A stretch of 43,558 nt of DNA, taken from contig DEFH01000060.1 of NCBI GenBank assembly GCA_002350705.1, forward strand, positions 24,723 to 68,280. Direction: 5' to 3'. The stretch comes from Ruminococcaceae bacterium UBA2857 (GTDB taxonomy: Bacteria; Bacillota; Clostridia; Oscillospirales; Acutalibacteraceae). Position numbers and translations under genes: made by a program. Shown here piece by piece: positions 8,601 to 16,626 of the stretch. Position 1 is the first letter of the stretch. Each line of letters opens with the position of its first letter. The notes below the pieces were generated by a model. It was not told the DNA's origin. It did no database searches and saw only the letters and a list, made by a program, of their open reading frames with translations.

Positions 8601-10275
8601 ATCTGTTACTAACAATTCGACTCTTTCCGCAACATCCATCAGTCTGGGCGGTACCGTCACAGTCAAGTGTGCTGCAACAGGCGGTACAACTCCTTATCAG
8701 TATCAGGTAGTCTACAAGCAGACCTCTCAGACCAAATGGACAACCGCACAGTCTTACGGCACCAATGCAACGGTTACTGTAAAGCCCGGTGCTGCCACTA
8801 CTTATGATATTTGTGCAAAAGTCAAGGACAACAACGGTACGGAAGTTAAGAAATTCTTTACTCTTACCGTTAAGGCAAATCCGCTGACCAATAACTCCAA
8901 ACTTTCCGCAACAAGCATTACTCTCGGCAATACCGTAACAGCAACGGCTGCTGCAACAGGCGGTACAGGCTCTTACACCTACGCTTTCTACTACAAACAA
9001 AAAGCACAGTCTACATGGACAGAAGCAAAAGCTTTCAGCTCAACCAAATCTGTTTCCATCAAGCCCGCCAAGGCTACCGCTTACAATGTCTGCATCAAAG
9101 TAAAAGACAGCTCCGGTACGATTGAAAAGAAATATATTGATCTGACAGTTACGGCTGCTCTGACCAATAAATCTACTCTTTCTTCTACCAATATCCAGCT
9201 CGGCAGCACGGTTACGGCAACGGCTGCTGCAACAGGCGGTACAGGCTATTACAATTATGCGGTTCTCTATAAGCAAGTCTCTCAGACAAAATGGACAACG
9301 GCTCAGGCCTATAAGTCCAATGATGTTGTGACATTCAAGCCTGCCAACGCAACAACTTATGATGTATGCGTCAAAGTTAAGGATACCAACGGCACAGAAG
9401 CAAAGAAATTCTTTACGGTAACTGTTTCCGCACAGGAACTCGAAAATACTTCTACTGTTTCCGCAACCTCCATCCAACTCGGCAGTTCTGTAACTGTCAA
9501 AGGCTCTGCAAAGGGCGGAGCAGGTTCTTATCAGTATGCTTTCTTCTATAAGGCTTCTTCTGCTTCCACATGGACGACAAAACAGAATTTCTCCGCAACA
9601 AGCTCCGTTTCCATTAAATTCACGGGTACGGGTACAAAGAATATTTGTGTAAAAGTCAAGGACGCAAACGGTACTATCGAAAAGAAATATTTTAATATTA
9701 CCGTGAAAGCCAATGCTCTTGCCAATACTTCCACACTCTCCGCAACGGCTGTTGTAAAGGGTAAGGCTGTTGTAGCAACGTGTTCTGCAACAGGCGGCAC
9801 AGGTTCTTATACCTACGCTGTTTACTACAAGAAGTCTTCCGCTTCCACATGGACCACAAAACAGGATTTCAGCACAAATGCAAAAGTTTCCATGACATTC
9901 CCGACTGCTGAAGTTTATGACATCTGCGTCAAAGTCAAGGACAGCAACGGTACCGTTGCGAAGAAATATCTGGCAGTCGCTGTCAATGCCGCAGCCACTT
10001 CTTTGACAAACTCCTCTACTGTCAGCAGTACCGCTGTTTCCAAGGGAACAAAGGTAACTGTCAAGGGTGCTGCTTCCAATGTTACCGATCAGGTACTCTA
10101 TCAGTACGCTTACAAAGCAGAAGACGCTTCCAACTACACGATCATCAAAGACTATTCCGCCACAACTTCTGTATCTTTCACTCCTTCCGCAGCAGGTAAC
10201 TACACCGTAAGAGTGATTGCACAGGATATGAAGCCTTCAACGACTGTAAAGACTCTCTACGTCACTGTAAGCTGA
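5623..10275 (+). CDS. Secreted multimodular alpha-amylase, GH13 MalS-like
   Basis: I choose the TTG at 5623 (AAAGAGGG eight bases upstream), giving 1550 residues; an upstream in-frame GTG at 5557 lies inside a GGAGGG and is unlikely. Residues 1-39 are a signal peptide ending ASA. The GH13 domain matches the MalS type (ATVYFLLIDRFKNGD, TFHGGDFAGITEKI, APYEQLHGY). Conserved regions are DIVMNH (177-182), GFRCDTAKH with nucleophile Asp324, GECWD with acid/base Glu367, and SSHDS with Asp432. Two MucBP-like modules (about 601-740), a CBM26-like starch-binding module (about 744-827, HYYNKSWSKVNIYAYD and AWPGTAM), a third MucBP-like module (about 834-892) and seven repeats of about 92 residues follow. 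It hydrolyses internal alpha-1,4 links in starch outside the cell. No dockerin or sortase signal is present. Catalysis is secure; roles of the repeats are inferred. Confidence 0.92.
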   Translation: MAKKQKGLFKKILSSFLSAACVLSMGAVGTAISSTTASAAITPSSGDASTFSWDNATVYFLLIDRFKNGDTSNDNAYGRMKTVAGDSRATFHGGDFAGITEKINEGYFTDLGVNAIWLTAPYEQLHGYILGDNFAHYSYHGYYVTDYTEPDANYGTKQEFQTLVDTAHSKGIRIIMDIVMNHAGYNNMIDMNEYNYGTLLDGWKSVYDSGQLSQYHSMIDYKSDAAAWGRWWGSDWVRSGLPGYNESGEGPSEMVQCLTGLPDFRTESSTQVGIPQFLQTKWSKEGTLDAKKAKYGTSNTVTGFISTWLSDWVRTYGIDGFRCDTAKHVDKASWKQLKDKCVEALKEWKQANPTKKLDDLDFWMTGECWDWNIGYGKDAYFTQGGFDSMINFETTGAGLLASGKIADVYQGYADKINSDPSFNVLSYISSHDSTLARPSDMYYIGSAFLLMPGGVQIYYGDESARPLVSGIPFDGNGGAGHSLRSDMNFGENADLTAHWGTVGRFRNSHVAVGAGANIGLTASSGIAFARTFDKNGITDKVAAVINASGSVSIDVSAVWGNGTTLENAYDGTTAVVTGGKVTFSAGAHGTILIQEPDGERGMVTVQHINQDTGAVIKTDMVSGLVGESYSVSADAELTKTYDLVKTEGKTSGTFSADGATVKFYYHLDTSKFGTITITHIDAATGDSIADSSTVTGKVGESYSAQPVDVKNYEVDLAASTNTSGTFKSGTDIKVVFKYNYVEPTGLTVHYYNKSWSKVNIYAYDKSETKQYAGAWPGTAMTNDGDGWWSYNFEDVEDALVIFNDGNNQEPGYMQPGYTVSGEVWLKDGVAASAGKVKVVYKGTDGKTLGSETLTGLEGETYTTSAKTFSGYTISGTPSNASGKFTSATITVTYTYDPDQVALVNNSTLSAETITLGSSVTAKGAASGGTGSYQYQVVYKKTSAASWTTAQGYKANANVTFTPAAATTYDVCIKVKDSAGTEEKKFFTLTVKGASVTNNSTLSATSISLGGTVTVKCAATGGTTPYQYQVVYKQTSQTKWTTAQSYGTNATVTVKPGAATTYDICAKVKDNNGTEVKKFFTLTVKANPLTNNSKLSATSITLGNTVTATAAATGGTGSYTYAFYYKQKAQSTWTEAKAFSSTKSVSIKPAKATAYNVCIKVKDSSGTIEKKYIDLTVTAALTNKSTLSSTNIQLGSTVTATAAATGGTGYYNYAVLYKQVSQTKWTTAQAYKSNDVVTFKPANATTYDVCVKVKDTNGTEAKKFFTVTVSAQELENTSTVSATSIQLGSSVTVKGSAKGGAGSYQYAFFYKASSASTWTTKQNFSATSSVSIKFTGTGTKNICVKVKDANGTIEKKYFNITVKANALANTSTLSATAVVKGKAVVATCSATGGTGSYTYAVYYKKSSASTWTTKQDFSTNAKVSMTFPTAEVYDICVKVKDSNGTVAKKYLAVAVNAAATSLTNSSTVSSTAVSKGTKVTVKGAASNVTDQVLYQYAYKAEDASNYTIIKDYSATTSVSFTPSAAGNYTVRVIAQDMKPSTTVKTLYVTVS
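8320..10272 (+). repeat. Seven tandem repeats of about 92 codons in the amylase
   Basis: Each module has the pattern LxNxSTLSATSI, a GGTGSYxYAxxYK segment, SxWTTxQ, and YDVCVKVKDxxGTxxKKxFxxTV. The first six are closely alike and the seventh is divergent. They are of the same family as the nine repeats in the preceding gene. Confidence 0.85.
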
Positions 10276-10308
10276 TTGTAAAAGTCTTTTCGATGCAAAA
10301 ACCATCTT

Positions 10309-10345
10309 CGCTCCGTACAGTCTTGTCACTGTACGGAGCGTTTTT
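10309..10345 (+). terminator. Rho-independent terminator of the amylase gene
   Basis: A perfect 12-pair stem CGCTCCGTACAG (10309-10320) with CTGTACGGAGCG (10329-10340), an eight-base loop, and TTTTT at 10341-10345. Confidence 0.92.
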
Positions 10346-10377
10346 CTGTCAATCATCATAAAAATTGGGGAAATCTG

Positions 10378-10406
10378 TTGATATTCTTTTGGTTTCATGA
10401 TAAAAT
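10378..10406 (+). promoter_or_regulatory. Promoter of ilvBN
   Basis: TTGATA (10378-10383) and TAAAAT (10401-10406) are 17 bases apart. Only about 27 bases separate it from the ribosome site, so there is no room for a T-box or a leader-peptide attenuator. Confidence 0.75.
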
Positions 10407-10439
10407 TGTAATGCGAAAAATATTTTTGGAGGTAACAAT

Positions 10440-12113
10440 ATGCTTTTAAATGGTTCGGAAATCATTGCAGAATGTCTTTTGGAGCAGGGAGTGGACACCG
10501 TTTTCGGCTATCCGGGCGGTGCAGTGCTGAATATATATGACGCTCTCTACAAGTACAGCGACAGAATTACGCATATTCTTTCCGCTCATGAGCAGGGAGC
10601 AGCCCATGCAGCCGACGGCTATGCCAGAACAACCGGAAAATGCGGTGTTGTAATCGCTACATCAGGTCCCGGAGCAACTAACCTTGTGACAGGTATTGCT
10701 ACCGCATTTATGGATTCTATTCCGCTGGTTGCCATCACAGGCAACGTTACCAATGATCTGCTGGCTCGTGACAGCTTTCAGGAAGTGGACATCTGCGGTA
10801 TTACTCTGCCCGTTACCAAACACAACTTTATCGTGAAAGATGTCAAAGATCTTGCCAATGTTATCCGCAAGGCATTTAAAATCGCCATGTCCGGAAGAAA
10901 AGGTCCTGTTCTCATAGACATTCCGAAGGATGTCACAGGAGCAAAATTTGAATATGAACCCGTCAAGCCTGAAACGGTGGAAAATGAACTGCTTTCCCAA
11001 GAGGCGGATTTTATCATGGCGGCTGATATTATCAAAAGAGCCAAAAAGCCGATGATTTATATGGGCGGCGGTGTTGTCAGTGCAGATGCCGAAAAGGAAC
11101 TGCTGGCGTTTGCGGAAAAAATAGATTGTCCTGTTGCAACATCTGTTATGGGCTTGGGAGGTTTCCCGTCATCACACAGACTGTTCATGGGTACCATTGG
11201 TATGCATGGCGGTTATGAAACAGGCAAGGCAACCGATAACTGTGATCTGATTATCACGGCAGGTGCAAGATTCTCGGACCGTGTGGCAGGAGACAGAGAA
11301 AAATTCGGTAAAGATGCGGCTATTATCCAACTGGATATTGATAAAGCTGAAATCAATAAAAATGTCAGAATTGACTGCTGTATTCTGGGCGATCTGAAAG
11401 ACACTTTGAAAAAGCTTTCCGACAATCTGGAGGAAATGAAACATCCTGAATGGGTGGCACAGGTTGAGGAATGGGGCAAAAATTCCGAAGTTACCGAAAC
11501 ACCGGAATCTGACTGCTATGCACACCCGTATCATATCATTGAGGAAGTCAGAAAGCTGACCAATGACGAAGATATTATCGTTACAGACGTAGGACAGCAT
11601 CAGATGTGGGTGTCACAGAAGTACCGCTTTGAAAAGCCCCGTACATGGTGTACATCCGGCGGTCTGGGTACAATGGGTTATGGACTTGGTGCGGCAGTGG
11701 GTTCAGCCGTGGCACATCCCGAAAGAAGAGTCGTTCTTTTTACAGGTGACGGCAGTTTCCACATGAATCTCAATGAACTTGCCACGGTTCGTTCTTATAA
11801 TTTGCCGATAGTGGTTGTTGTCATGAACAATACGGTTCTCGGCATGGTAAGACAGTGGCAGAAACTGTTCTACGGCAGAAGATTTTCTCAGACGGATCCC
11901 CACAGAAAAACCGATTTTGCCGCAGTTGCCGAAGCATTCGGCATCAAAGGAATGGTCATTCACAATGATGATGAAGTCTCCGAAGTGCTGGCAAAGGCAT
12001 TTGAAGGTACGGAACCTGTTGTGATAGACTGTAAGATTTCTCCTGACGAGAATGTTCTTCCAATGATTCCGCCCGGAAAAACCGTTGACGAAATGATTAC
12101 AGAAATGGAGTGA
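10440..12113 (+). CDS. ilvB: Acetolactate synthase, catalytic subunit
   Basis: The 557-residue product starts at ATG 10440 with GGAGG at 10428-10432. It is a ThDP enzyme that condenses two pyruvates to acetolactate, or pyruvate with 2-oxobutyrate, in the first common step of branched-chain amino-acid synthesis. Visible features: the N-terminal GYPGGAVLNIYDALY with AHEQGAAHAADGYAR carrying the catalytic Glu, a central FAD/ThDP-enzyme domain around MGGGVVSADAEKEL, and the C-terminal ThDP/Mg site GDGSFHMNLNELATV...VMNN. Length is normal for the family. It is directly followed by the regulatory subunit, with which it forms the holoenzyme. The short promoter region suggests control by an unseen regulator rather than by attenuation. 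Confidence 0.97.
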   Translation: MLLNGSEIIAECLLEQGVDTVFGYPGGAVLNIYDALYKYSDRITHILSAHEQGAAHAADGYARTTGKCGVVIATSGPGATNLVTGIATAFMDSIPLVAITGNVTNDLLARDSFQEVDICGITLPVTKHNFIVKDVKDLANVIRKAFKIAMSGRKGPVLIDIPKDVTGAKFEYEPVKPETVENELLSQEADFIMAADIIKRAKKPMIYMGGGVVSADAEKELLAFAEKIDCPVATSVMGLGGFPSSHRLFMGTIGMHGGYETGKATDNCDLIITAGARFSDRVAGDREKFGKDAAIIQLDIDKAEINKNVRIDCCILGDLKDTLKKLSDNLEEMKHPEWVAQVEEWGKNSEVTETPESDCYAHPYHIIEEVRKLTNDEDIIVTDVGQHQMWVSQKYRFEKPRTWCTSGGLGTMGYGLGAAVGSAVAHPERRVVLFTGDGSFHMNLNELATVRSYNLPIVVVVMNNTVLGMVRQWQKLFYGRRFSQTDPHRKTDFAAVAEAFGIKGMVIHNDDEVSEVLAKAFEGTEPVVIDCKISPDENVLPMIPPGKTVDEMITEME

Positions 12114-12118
12114 GATAC

Positions 12119-12616
12119 ATGGAAAGCAAACATATTATAGGACTTTTGGTACACAATCACCCCGGTGTGCTTCTGAGAGTGACAAGCCTTATTACAAGAC
12201 GAGGCTTTAACATAGACAGCCTGACCGTCAGTCCGGCAGGTATTGAGGGCTATTCCAGAATGACGATCCGTATCAATGATGACAGTCAGGTGGAGCAGTT
12301 CATCAATCAGATGATGAAAATCGTGGATGTCAAAAAAGCCGAGGTATTGCCTGAAACGGCATCGGTAGCATCAGAACTTATGCTGGTGAAAGTCCGTACA
12401 GACCATGCCAGCCGGAATGATATTATTGACGTAACATCAGCTTATCATGCGTCACTTGTGAATATCGGAGAAAATTCCCTGACATTTCGTGCCTCAGGCA
12501 CACCAAGTCAGTTGGATATTTTAGTGCGGGAACTGTCGGTATACGGTATTCTGGAGCTGGCAAGAACAGGCATTGCTGCTCTGGAAACAGGCGATAAGTG
12601 CTTGGCGGACGAATAA
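12119..12616 (+). CDS. ilvN: Acetolactate synthase, regulatory subunit
   Basis: The product has 165 residues from ATG 12119, five bases after the ilvB stop; the ribosome site GGAG lies in the last codon of ilvB. An in-frame GTG at 12110 would overlap ilvB but has no ribosome site. The N-terminal ACT domain (HIIGLLVHNHPGVLLRVTSL, RRGFNIDSLTV) binds valine for feedback inhibition, and the C-terminal half (ELMLVKV, GTPSQLDILVREL) is the conserved activation region. The symbol ilvH is used for the same subunit in some genomes. It is co-transcribed and translationally close-coupled with ilvB. Confidence 0.95.
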   Translation: MESKHIIGLLVHNHPGVLLRVTSLITRRGFNIDSLTVSPAGIEGYSRMTIRINDDSQVEQFINQMMKIVDVKKAEVLPETASVASELMLVKVRTDHASRNDIIDVTSAYHASLVNIGENSLTFRASGTPSQLDILVRELSVYGILELARTGIAALETGDKCLADE

Positions 12617-12630
12617 TTTTTATCAAAAAG

Positions 12631-12662
12631 AGCTGCTGCAATTTTCTTGCAGCAGCTTTTTT
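12631..12662 (+). terminator. Rho-independent terminator of ilvBN
   Basis: A perfect 11-pair stem AGCTGCTGCAA (12631-12641) with TTGCAGCAGCT (12647-12657), a five-base loop, and a T-run to 12662. Confidence 0.93.
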
Positions 12663-12754
12663 GCTTCCATAAAAACTTGAAGTTTTTCAATATTTCATTC
12701 AAAAACTCTTTCAAAAATCGTTTCAATTTATCTATGGTATTCTCTTCGGGTAAT

Positions 12755-12763
12755 TGATATAAT
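12755..12763 (+). promoter_or_regulatory. Extended -10 promoter of the lipoprotein gene
   Basis: TGATATAAT (12755-12763) is a perfect extended -10 element. No good -35 is present at 16-18 bases, as is common for extended -10 promoters. AAGGAGG at 12803-12809 then serves the ATG at 12818. Confidence 0.6.
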
Positions 12764-12817
12764 ACAATCAAACAAAAACAAATCAACAACCCCACGACCG
12801 CTAAGGAGGTTATCACT

Positions 12818-14329
12818 ATGAAAAAAAGAAGAATTGCTATCATCGCATTGGCAGTATTATTGATATCCGCAGCAGGCTGCGGCAATACGGCAGAACAAAC
12901 CTCTGCAAACAGCAGTGTATCTGTTGCTCAGACGGCACTCGAAAACACAGAAACGGAAACTTCCGCAGAACTGTCAGACACACAGGAGAATGTTCCGCAG
13001 GAAATTTCTCGGCAATCGTCTGAACAGTCCTCACAGGAGGAAAGTTCCGAGCAGTCCACTGTAAAAGAGTCCTCACGCAAAACTCCCGCAAGAACAGAAA
13101 CAACTCAGCCTTCCGCTCCTCAGCAGGAAAACTCTGTACAGAATGCACAGCCAAGTCAGCAAGAGACTTCCGAAACAGAAAGTTCCGCTGAAAAGACAGA
13201 ATCCTCACAGGTATCATCCGCTGCACAGAACGTGACAACATCTTTTGCAGGCAATGCAAGCGGTATCATTGATACGGCCGATCTGTTCAGCAACCGTGAT
13301 TTGCTCCAGACACCTGATCTTTCCGATGCACAGTCAATTCAGGTCAGTGACGGTCAGACTATCAGTATCACAGAGGCAGGCACTTATATCATCAGCGGCA
13401 CGGCAAGCAACTGCACCATCAAAGTAGAGACCGACGAGGAAAGCAAAGTTCAGCTTGTCCTGAACGGTGTGAATATTACCAATGACAATTTCCCTGCCGT
13501 CTATGTGGTATCAGCGGATAAATGCTTTATCACAACCGCAGAGAATACAACGAATACCTTGTCCGTCACAGGCACATTTGCTTCCGACGGTGACACCAAT
13601 ACAGATGCGGTTATCTTCTCCAAAGATGATTTAGTATTCAACGGACTCGGCACACTCACAATTACTTCTGCTAATAACGGCATCTCCGGCAAAGATGATA
13701 TCAAATTTACAGGCGGCACCTACAATATTACAAGCGTGAAAGACAGTATTGAAGCCAACGATTCTATTGCAGTATGCGGCGGTGTATTCAATATCACCTC
13801 TTCCAAAGACGCTTTCCACAGTGAAAATGATGACGACAGTACATCCGGCTGGATTTATATTTCAGACGGTACGTTTAATATCACAGCATCCAGTGACAGT
13901 ATTCAGGGCACGAGTGCCGTACAGATTGACGGCGGTACATTTACTCTGAAATCCGCTGAAGGAATCGAAGCCACTTATATTCAGATCAATGACGGCACGA
14001 TCAATATTACCGCGTCCGATGACGGCATTAACGCTGCCAGAAAGAGTACCGCTTATTCGATTCCGACGATTGAGATCAATGGCGGTTACCTGACGGTTGT
14101 CATGGGACAGGGAGACACAGATGCGATAGATGCCAACGGCAATATTATTGTCAACGGCGGCACGATTGATATAACGGCTCAGATGTCCTCATTCGACTAT
14201 GACGGCACGGCTCAGTACAATGGCGGTACGATTATCATCAACGGCACACAGGTCAATTCCATTCCACAGTCCATGATGGGCGGCGGCAGAGGCGGTATGA
14301 TGGGCGGCTTCAATAATAGAATGAGATAA
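12818..14329 (+). CDS. Lipoprotein with beta-helix carbohydrate-binding domain (Cthe_2159/DUF4353-like)
   Basis: The product has 503 residues from an ATG with AAGGAGG nine bases upstream. The signal sequence ends in a lipobox ISAAGC, with the lipidated Cys at position 21, so it is anchored to the outer face of the membrane. Residues about 25-145 form a low-complexity linker rich in Ser, Gln, Glu and Thr. The rest is a right-handed beta-helix of short turns (FNGLGTLTITSANNGISG, GGTYNITSVKDSIEA, DGTFNITASSDSIQG, NDGTINITASDDGINA), as in the Cthe_2159 family, which binds acidic polysaccharides such as polygalacturonate. The C-terminus is Gly/Met-rich (MMGGGRGGMMGG). It is a single-gene unit with its own promoter and terminator. 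Substrate is not determined by the sequence. Confidence 0.85.
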   Translation: MKKRRIAIIALAVLLISAAGCGNTAEQTSANSSVSVAQTALENTETETSAELSDTQENVPQEISRQSSEQSSQEESSEQSTVKESSRKTPARTETTQPSAPQQENSVQNAQPSQQETSETESSAEKTESSQVSSAAQNVTTSFAGNASGIIDTADLFSNRDLLQTPDLSDAQSIQVSDGQTISITEAGTYIISGTASNCTIKVETDEESKVQLVLNGVNITNDNFPAVYVVSADKCFITTAENTTNTLSVTGTFASDGDTNTDAVIFSKDDLVFNGLGTLTITSANNGISGKDDIKFTGGTYNITSVKDSIEANDSIAVCGGVFNITSSKDAFHSENDDDSTSGWIYISDGTFNITASSDSIQGTSAVQIDGGTFTLKSAEGIEATYIQINDGTINITASDDGINAARKSTAYSIPTIEINGGYLTVVMGQGDTDAIDANGNIIVNGGTIDITAQMSSFDYDGTAQYNGGTIIINGTQVNSIPQSMMGGGRGGMMGGFNNRMR

Positions 14330-14359
14330 AACGGTTTTGTAAGAGTATAGGATAACAGC

Positions 14360-14402
14360 AATCGGCTGTCGCAAAGAAAAATTTTGCGGCAGCCGATTTT
14401 TT
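14360..14402 (+). terminator. Terminator of the lipoprotein gene, between convergent units
   Basis: AATCGGCTGTCGCAAA (14360-14375) pairs with TTTGCGGCAGCCGATT (14383-14398), followed by TTTT to 14402. The stop codon of the converging virion operon is at 14401-14403, so the same hairpin probably also ends that operon, although on the minus strand the T-run is poor. Confidence 0.85.
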
Positions 14403-14874
14403 AAGCTTGTGTATGAAATGCAAAGGGAAGCCAGCAAGGCATGAATTTTTCCATTTGTTCGGAAAGAATCTGCTGCTGACCGGCAGTGAGAGTATCCGTA
14501 CATTCAAAGGTGACTTTCAGGGGAGAAACAGAGGCATGAAAATCACCGTGAAGATGAAAACTGTCACGTATTTTCTCCATTCCTGCGTATGTATAGTCAG
14601 ACTGTGAAACGGAAAGAGCACTGATAATGGCACTGCGTCTGCCGGAAAGACTTCTGTCGAGATTGTAGCGTTTGAGCATACTTTCACGCATAGTTAAACC
14701 ATAGCTTTCAGCCGTGGCAATAAAACATTCTCTGACGAGTTCGTCAAGTTCGTTAAAAAACAAGTCCAGTCCTTCTGCATATGCCATCAGTTCGGCATAG
14801 ACAAGCGTATCGGGGGAAATATCATAAAGACCGGTTGCGGAAAGCTTTTCCTGCATGGATTGAAATGCTGTCAA
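14401..14874 (-). CDS. Baseplate/tail protein, gpI-like (YmfQ/DUF2313, XkdU type)
   Basis: Last gene of the virion operon, 157 residues. The start is a TTG at 14874 with GGAGG nine bases upstream. The sequence has the DUF2313 pattern: LPxxL-like N-terminal helix (SPDTLVYAELMAYAEGLDLFFNELDEL), then CFIATAESYGLTMRESMLKRY, GRRSAIISALSVS and a beta-rich end (FHLHGDFHASVSPLKVTFEC). In P2, Mu and PBSX this protein sits next to gpJ at the outer wedge of the baseplate and precedes the tail-fibre genes. Here no fibre gene follows; the operon ends. Identification rests on this pattern and on position after gpJ. Confidence 0.75.
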   Translation of the reverse strand: MTAFQSMQEKLSATGLYDISPDTLVYAELMAYAEGLDLFFNELDELVRECFIATAESYGLTMRESMLKRYNLDRSLSGRRSAIISALSVSQSDYTYAGMEKIRDSFHLHGDFHASVSPLKVTFECTDTLTAGQQQILSEQMEKFMPCWLPFAFHTQA

Positions 14875-14890
14875 TGATAATCACCTCCCG

Positions 14891-15949
14891 TTATTCATTG
14901 GGAGAAGTGACGCTAACCGTGCCGGGTTTGGCAAGCTGACTGTTGGTAATGGTGACATCACTCATATTTGAGAATGTATAGTTATCAACACCGTCACATT
15001 CAAAAATGGCTTTGCCGAGAGCCGCCAGTCTGACACTTTCACCGACAGAAAGGGCATGAAAGAAAGCAGTGATACCCCGTCTGACATTGGCAATAACTTC
15101 ATTGGCATAGTAGCCGCTTTTGATGGTAACAGAGAGCGTAATGTCCACGGAAACAAGTTCCGGTCTTGTCACAGACAGACTGACACCAAAGGGACGGCTG
15201 ACATTGAGAAGGTCTCGAACATTCTGATAAGCCTCATCATCGGGAACAGTCCCCTGTCCGCCGACACAAACGATAATTCCCCCCGTCGTCATAGAACCTG
15301 TAACAGCAGCAGACTGTATACCGTCTACAGATTTGGCAAGGTTGATATAATATTCCTTGTTGGCACCGTTGGGCGTATTTTGATAACTTTCAGCAATTCT
15401 GTTCCGCAGATGTTCATCTGTTTCGTCATTGGTACCGCCAATAAAAGAACTGGCGTTGTTAATTTCCATGCCGACAGAAAAGTATGTAATAATTACTTTG
15501 ACTTCATCAGAAGCAACATTGTATTGTTCACCGGAATGTTCCGCTTCACATTCCACAAGTTTGTAAATATTGTTTCTGGGGATGACTTCATCATTGACGG
15601 TGACATAATGCAGAGAGCCGTCTGCATTGGAACAGACAGTACCCTGCGGAATTATCGTATCATGGTCACTCGGCATATCGAGCCTGAAAACAAGATATCC
15701 GGAAGCCTTGTTTCCCGGAATACGGGAAAGTCCACGCTGGGCGGCATGAAGATCAAGCTGTTCACCGGTGGCAGTATTGGGAAACATCTGCTGTTTGATC
15801 CAGTCGATTTCGGAACAGAGAGAGTATAATTCTCCTGCAAGGAGCTTTAATTTGACAGAAGCATCGCTGACTCTGTCGGGCTGATAGCCGGCAAGCTCTT
15901 CAAATCTGGTATTCATTCTGTCTAAGATTTGATTATATGTATATTCCAT
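14891..15949 (-). CDS. Baseplate wedge protein, gpJ/Gp47/XkdT-like
   Basis: The product has 352 residues from an ATG with AAGGAG upstream. It matches the baseplate J family: N-terminal helices (YNQILDRMNTRFEEL, KLLAGELYSLCSEIDWIKQQMFP), GEQLDLHAAQRGLSR, a central insertion with FIGGTNDETDEHLRNRIAESYQ and PNGANKEYYINLAKSVDGI, and C-terminal beta domain (VSVDITLSVTIKSGYYANEVIANVRRGI). In contractile-tail particles it forms the wedge ring with the gp25-like and gpI-like proteins, both encoded next to it. Length is normal for the family. It gives the best family anchor for the tail part of the operon. Confidence 0.9.
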   Translation of the reverse strand: MEYTYNQILDRMNTRFEELAGYQPDRVSDASVKLKLLAGELYSLCSEIDWIKQQMFPNTATGEQLDLHAAQRGLSRIPGNKASGYLVFRLDMPSDHDTIIPQGTVCSNADGSLHYVTVNDEVIPRNNIYKLVECEAEHSGEQYNVASDEVKVIITYFSVGMEINNASSFIGGTNDETDEHLRNRIAESYQNTPNGANKEYYINLAKSVDGIQSAAVTGSMTTGGIIVCVGGQGTVPDDEAYQNVRDLLNVSRPFGVSLSVTRPELVSVDITLSVTIKSGYYANEVIANVRRGITAFFHALSVGESVRLAALGKAIFECDGVDNYTFSNMSDVTITNSQLAKPGTVSVTSPNE

Positions 15950-15961
15950 AAATTCTCCTTT

Positions 15962-16249
15962 TCAAAGCTGAATTTGTGTTTCATAGATTTGACCGTCAAG
16001 TTCGACGCTGACGGAAACGGTCTGATTTTCAATGCTGACACCGACCACTTCGGCATGAGGAATCATTTCCAGAGCCAGACGGGCGTTGGCTTCAATGGCA
16101 GGAATACAGTTGTCATCCGTTGGACTGACCTGAAAAATATGACTGCCCAATTCCCTGTCGTAGAGAAAACTGCCTTTTCTGCCGGCAAGGAGCATATATA
16201 ATTTTTGCTGAACAGCGTTCATTTGGGAAATATCCGTATAGGCACTCAT
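15962..16249 (-). CDS. gp25-like baseplate wedge protein (Mu Gp46/XkdS type)
   Basis: The product has 95 residues; its ATG overlaps the stop of the preceding gene (ATGA), with GGAGG seven bases upstream, so translation is coupled. Visible are QQKLYMLLAGRKGSFLYDRELGS, IEANARLALEMIPHAEVVGVSI and a terminal beta strand pair. The short gp25/Gp46 fold normally nucleates sheath assembly at the baseplate. A sheath gene is absent here, which makes its retention notable. Assigned by pattern and by place between the Gp45-like spike and gpJ. Confidence 0.7.
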   Translation of the reverse strand: MSAYTDISQMNAVQQKLYMLLAGRKGSFLYDRELGSHIFQVSPTDDNCIPAIEANARLALEMIPHAEVVGVSIENQTVSVSVELDGQIYETQIQL

Positions 16250-16626
16250 GAAGATTCCTCCCCGCCGGTATATTCGTGTCCGTTGATAATCAGCCGACCG
16301 CTGACAAGAATTCTGCCGTCATTCTTGAGAATGATACTACAGGCATCGTTAAGGGAATAGAGAGCCATTTCCCCCGGAAGAATGTTATAAAGATTTTCAA
16401 CTCTGCGGATACCCAAGCACATTTTTCCTTTTTCTGTAGGAATGACAATGGAATCGTCATCCATCTGCGGCACATAGTCCAGTCCTTTGGGGGTAATAAT
16501 AGCAAATTGCTGTGTACCGTTGGAAGAGGCGGCAGCAATACGTCTGTCAGCGCTGGCAAGAACTTTTCCGGTTGTGCAGGGCAGAGAACCGGCATGAACA
16601 TGAATCATATTTTTAGCGATTTTCAA
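16246..16626 (-). CDS. Baseplate spike protein, Gp45/gpV-like
   Basis: The product has 126 residues from a TTG that overlaps the stop of the upstream gene (TTGA), with GAGG ten bases upstream. An OB-like N-terminal part is followed by ILPGEMALYSLNDACSIILKNDGRILVSGRLIINGHEY, which matches the repeating beta-helix tip of Mu Gp45 and gpV spikes (the PGE-ALY then IxLKxxGxIxISG pattern). It would form the central trimeric spike below the hub. A short XkdR/DUF2577 protein is the alternative for a gene in this place; the spike pattern fits better. Confidence 0.65.
   Translation of the reverse strand: MKIAKNMIHVHAGSLPCTTGKVLASADRRIAAASSNGTQQFAIITPKGLDYVPQMDDDSIVIPTEKGKMCLGIRRVENLYNILPGEMALYSLNDACSIILKNDGRILVSGRLIINGHEYTGGEESS

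Noticed and set aside
10150..10275. Dockerin or sortase signal at the end of the amylase
   Set aside because: The C-terminus ends in the last Ig-like repeat (LYVTVS) with no DxDxDG pairs and no LPXTG-type tail.
10276..10439. Attenuator or T-box before ilvB
   Set aside because: The terminator at 10309-10345 is upstream of the promoter at 10378-10406, and the leader is too short for a T-box.
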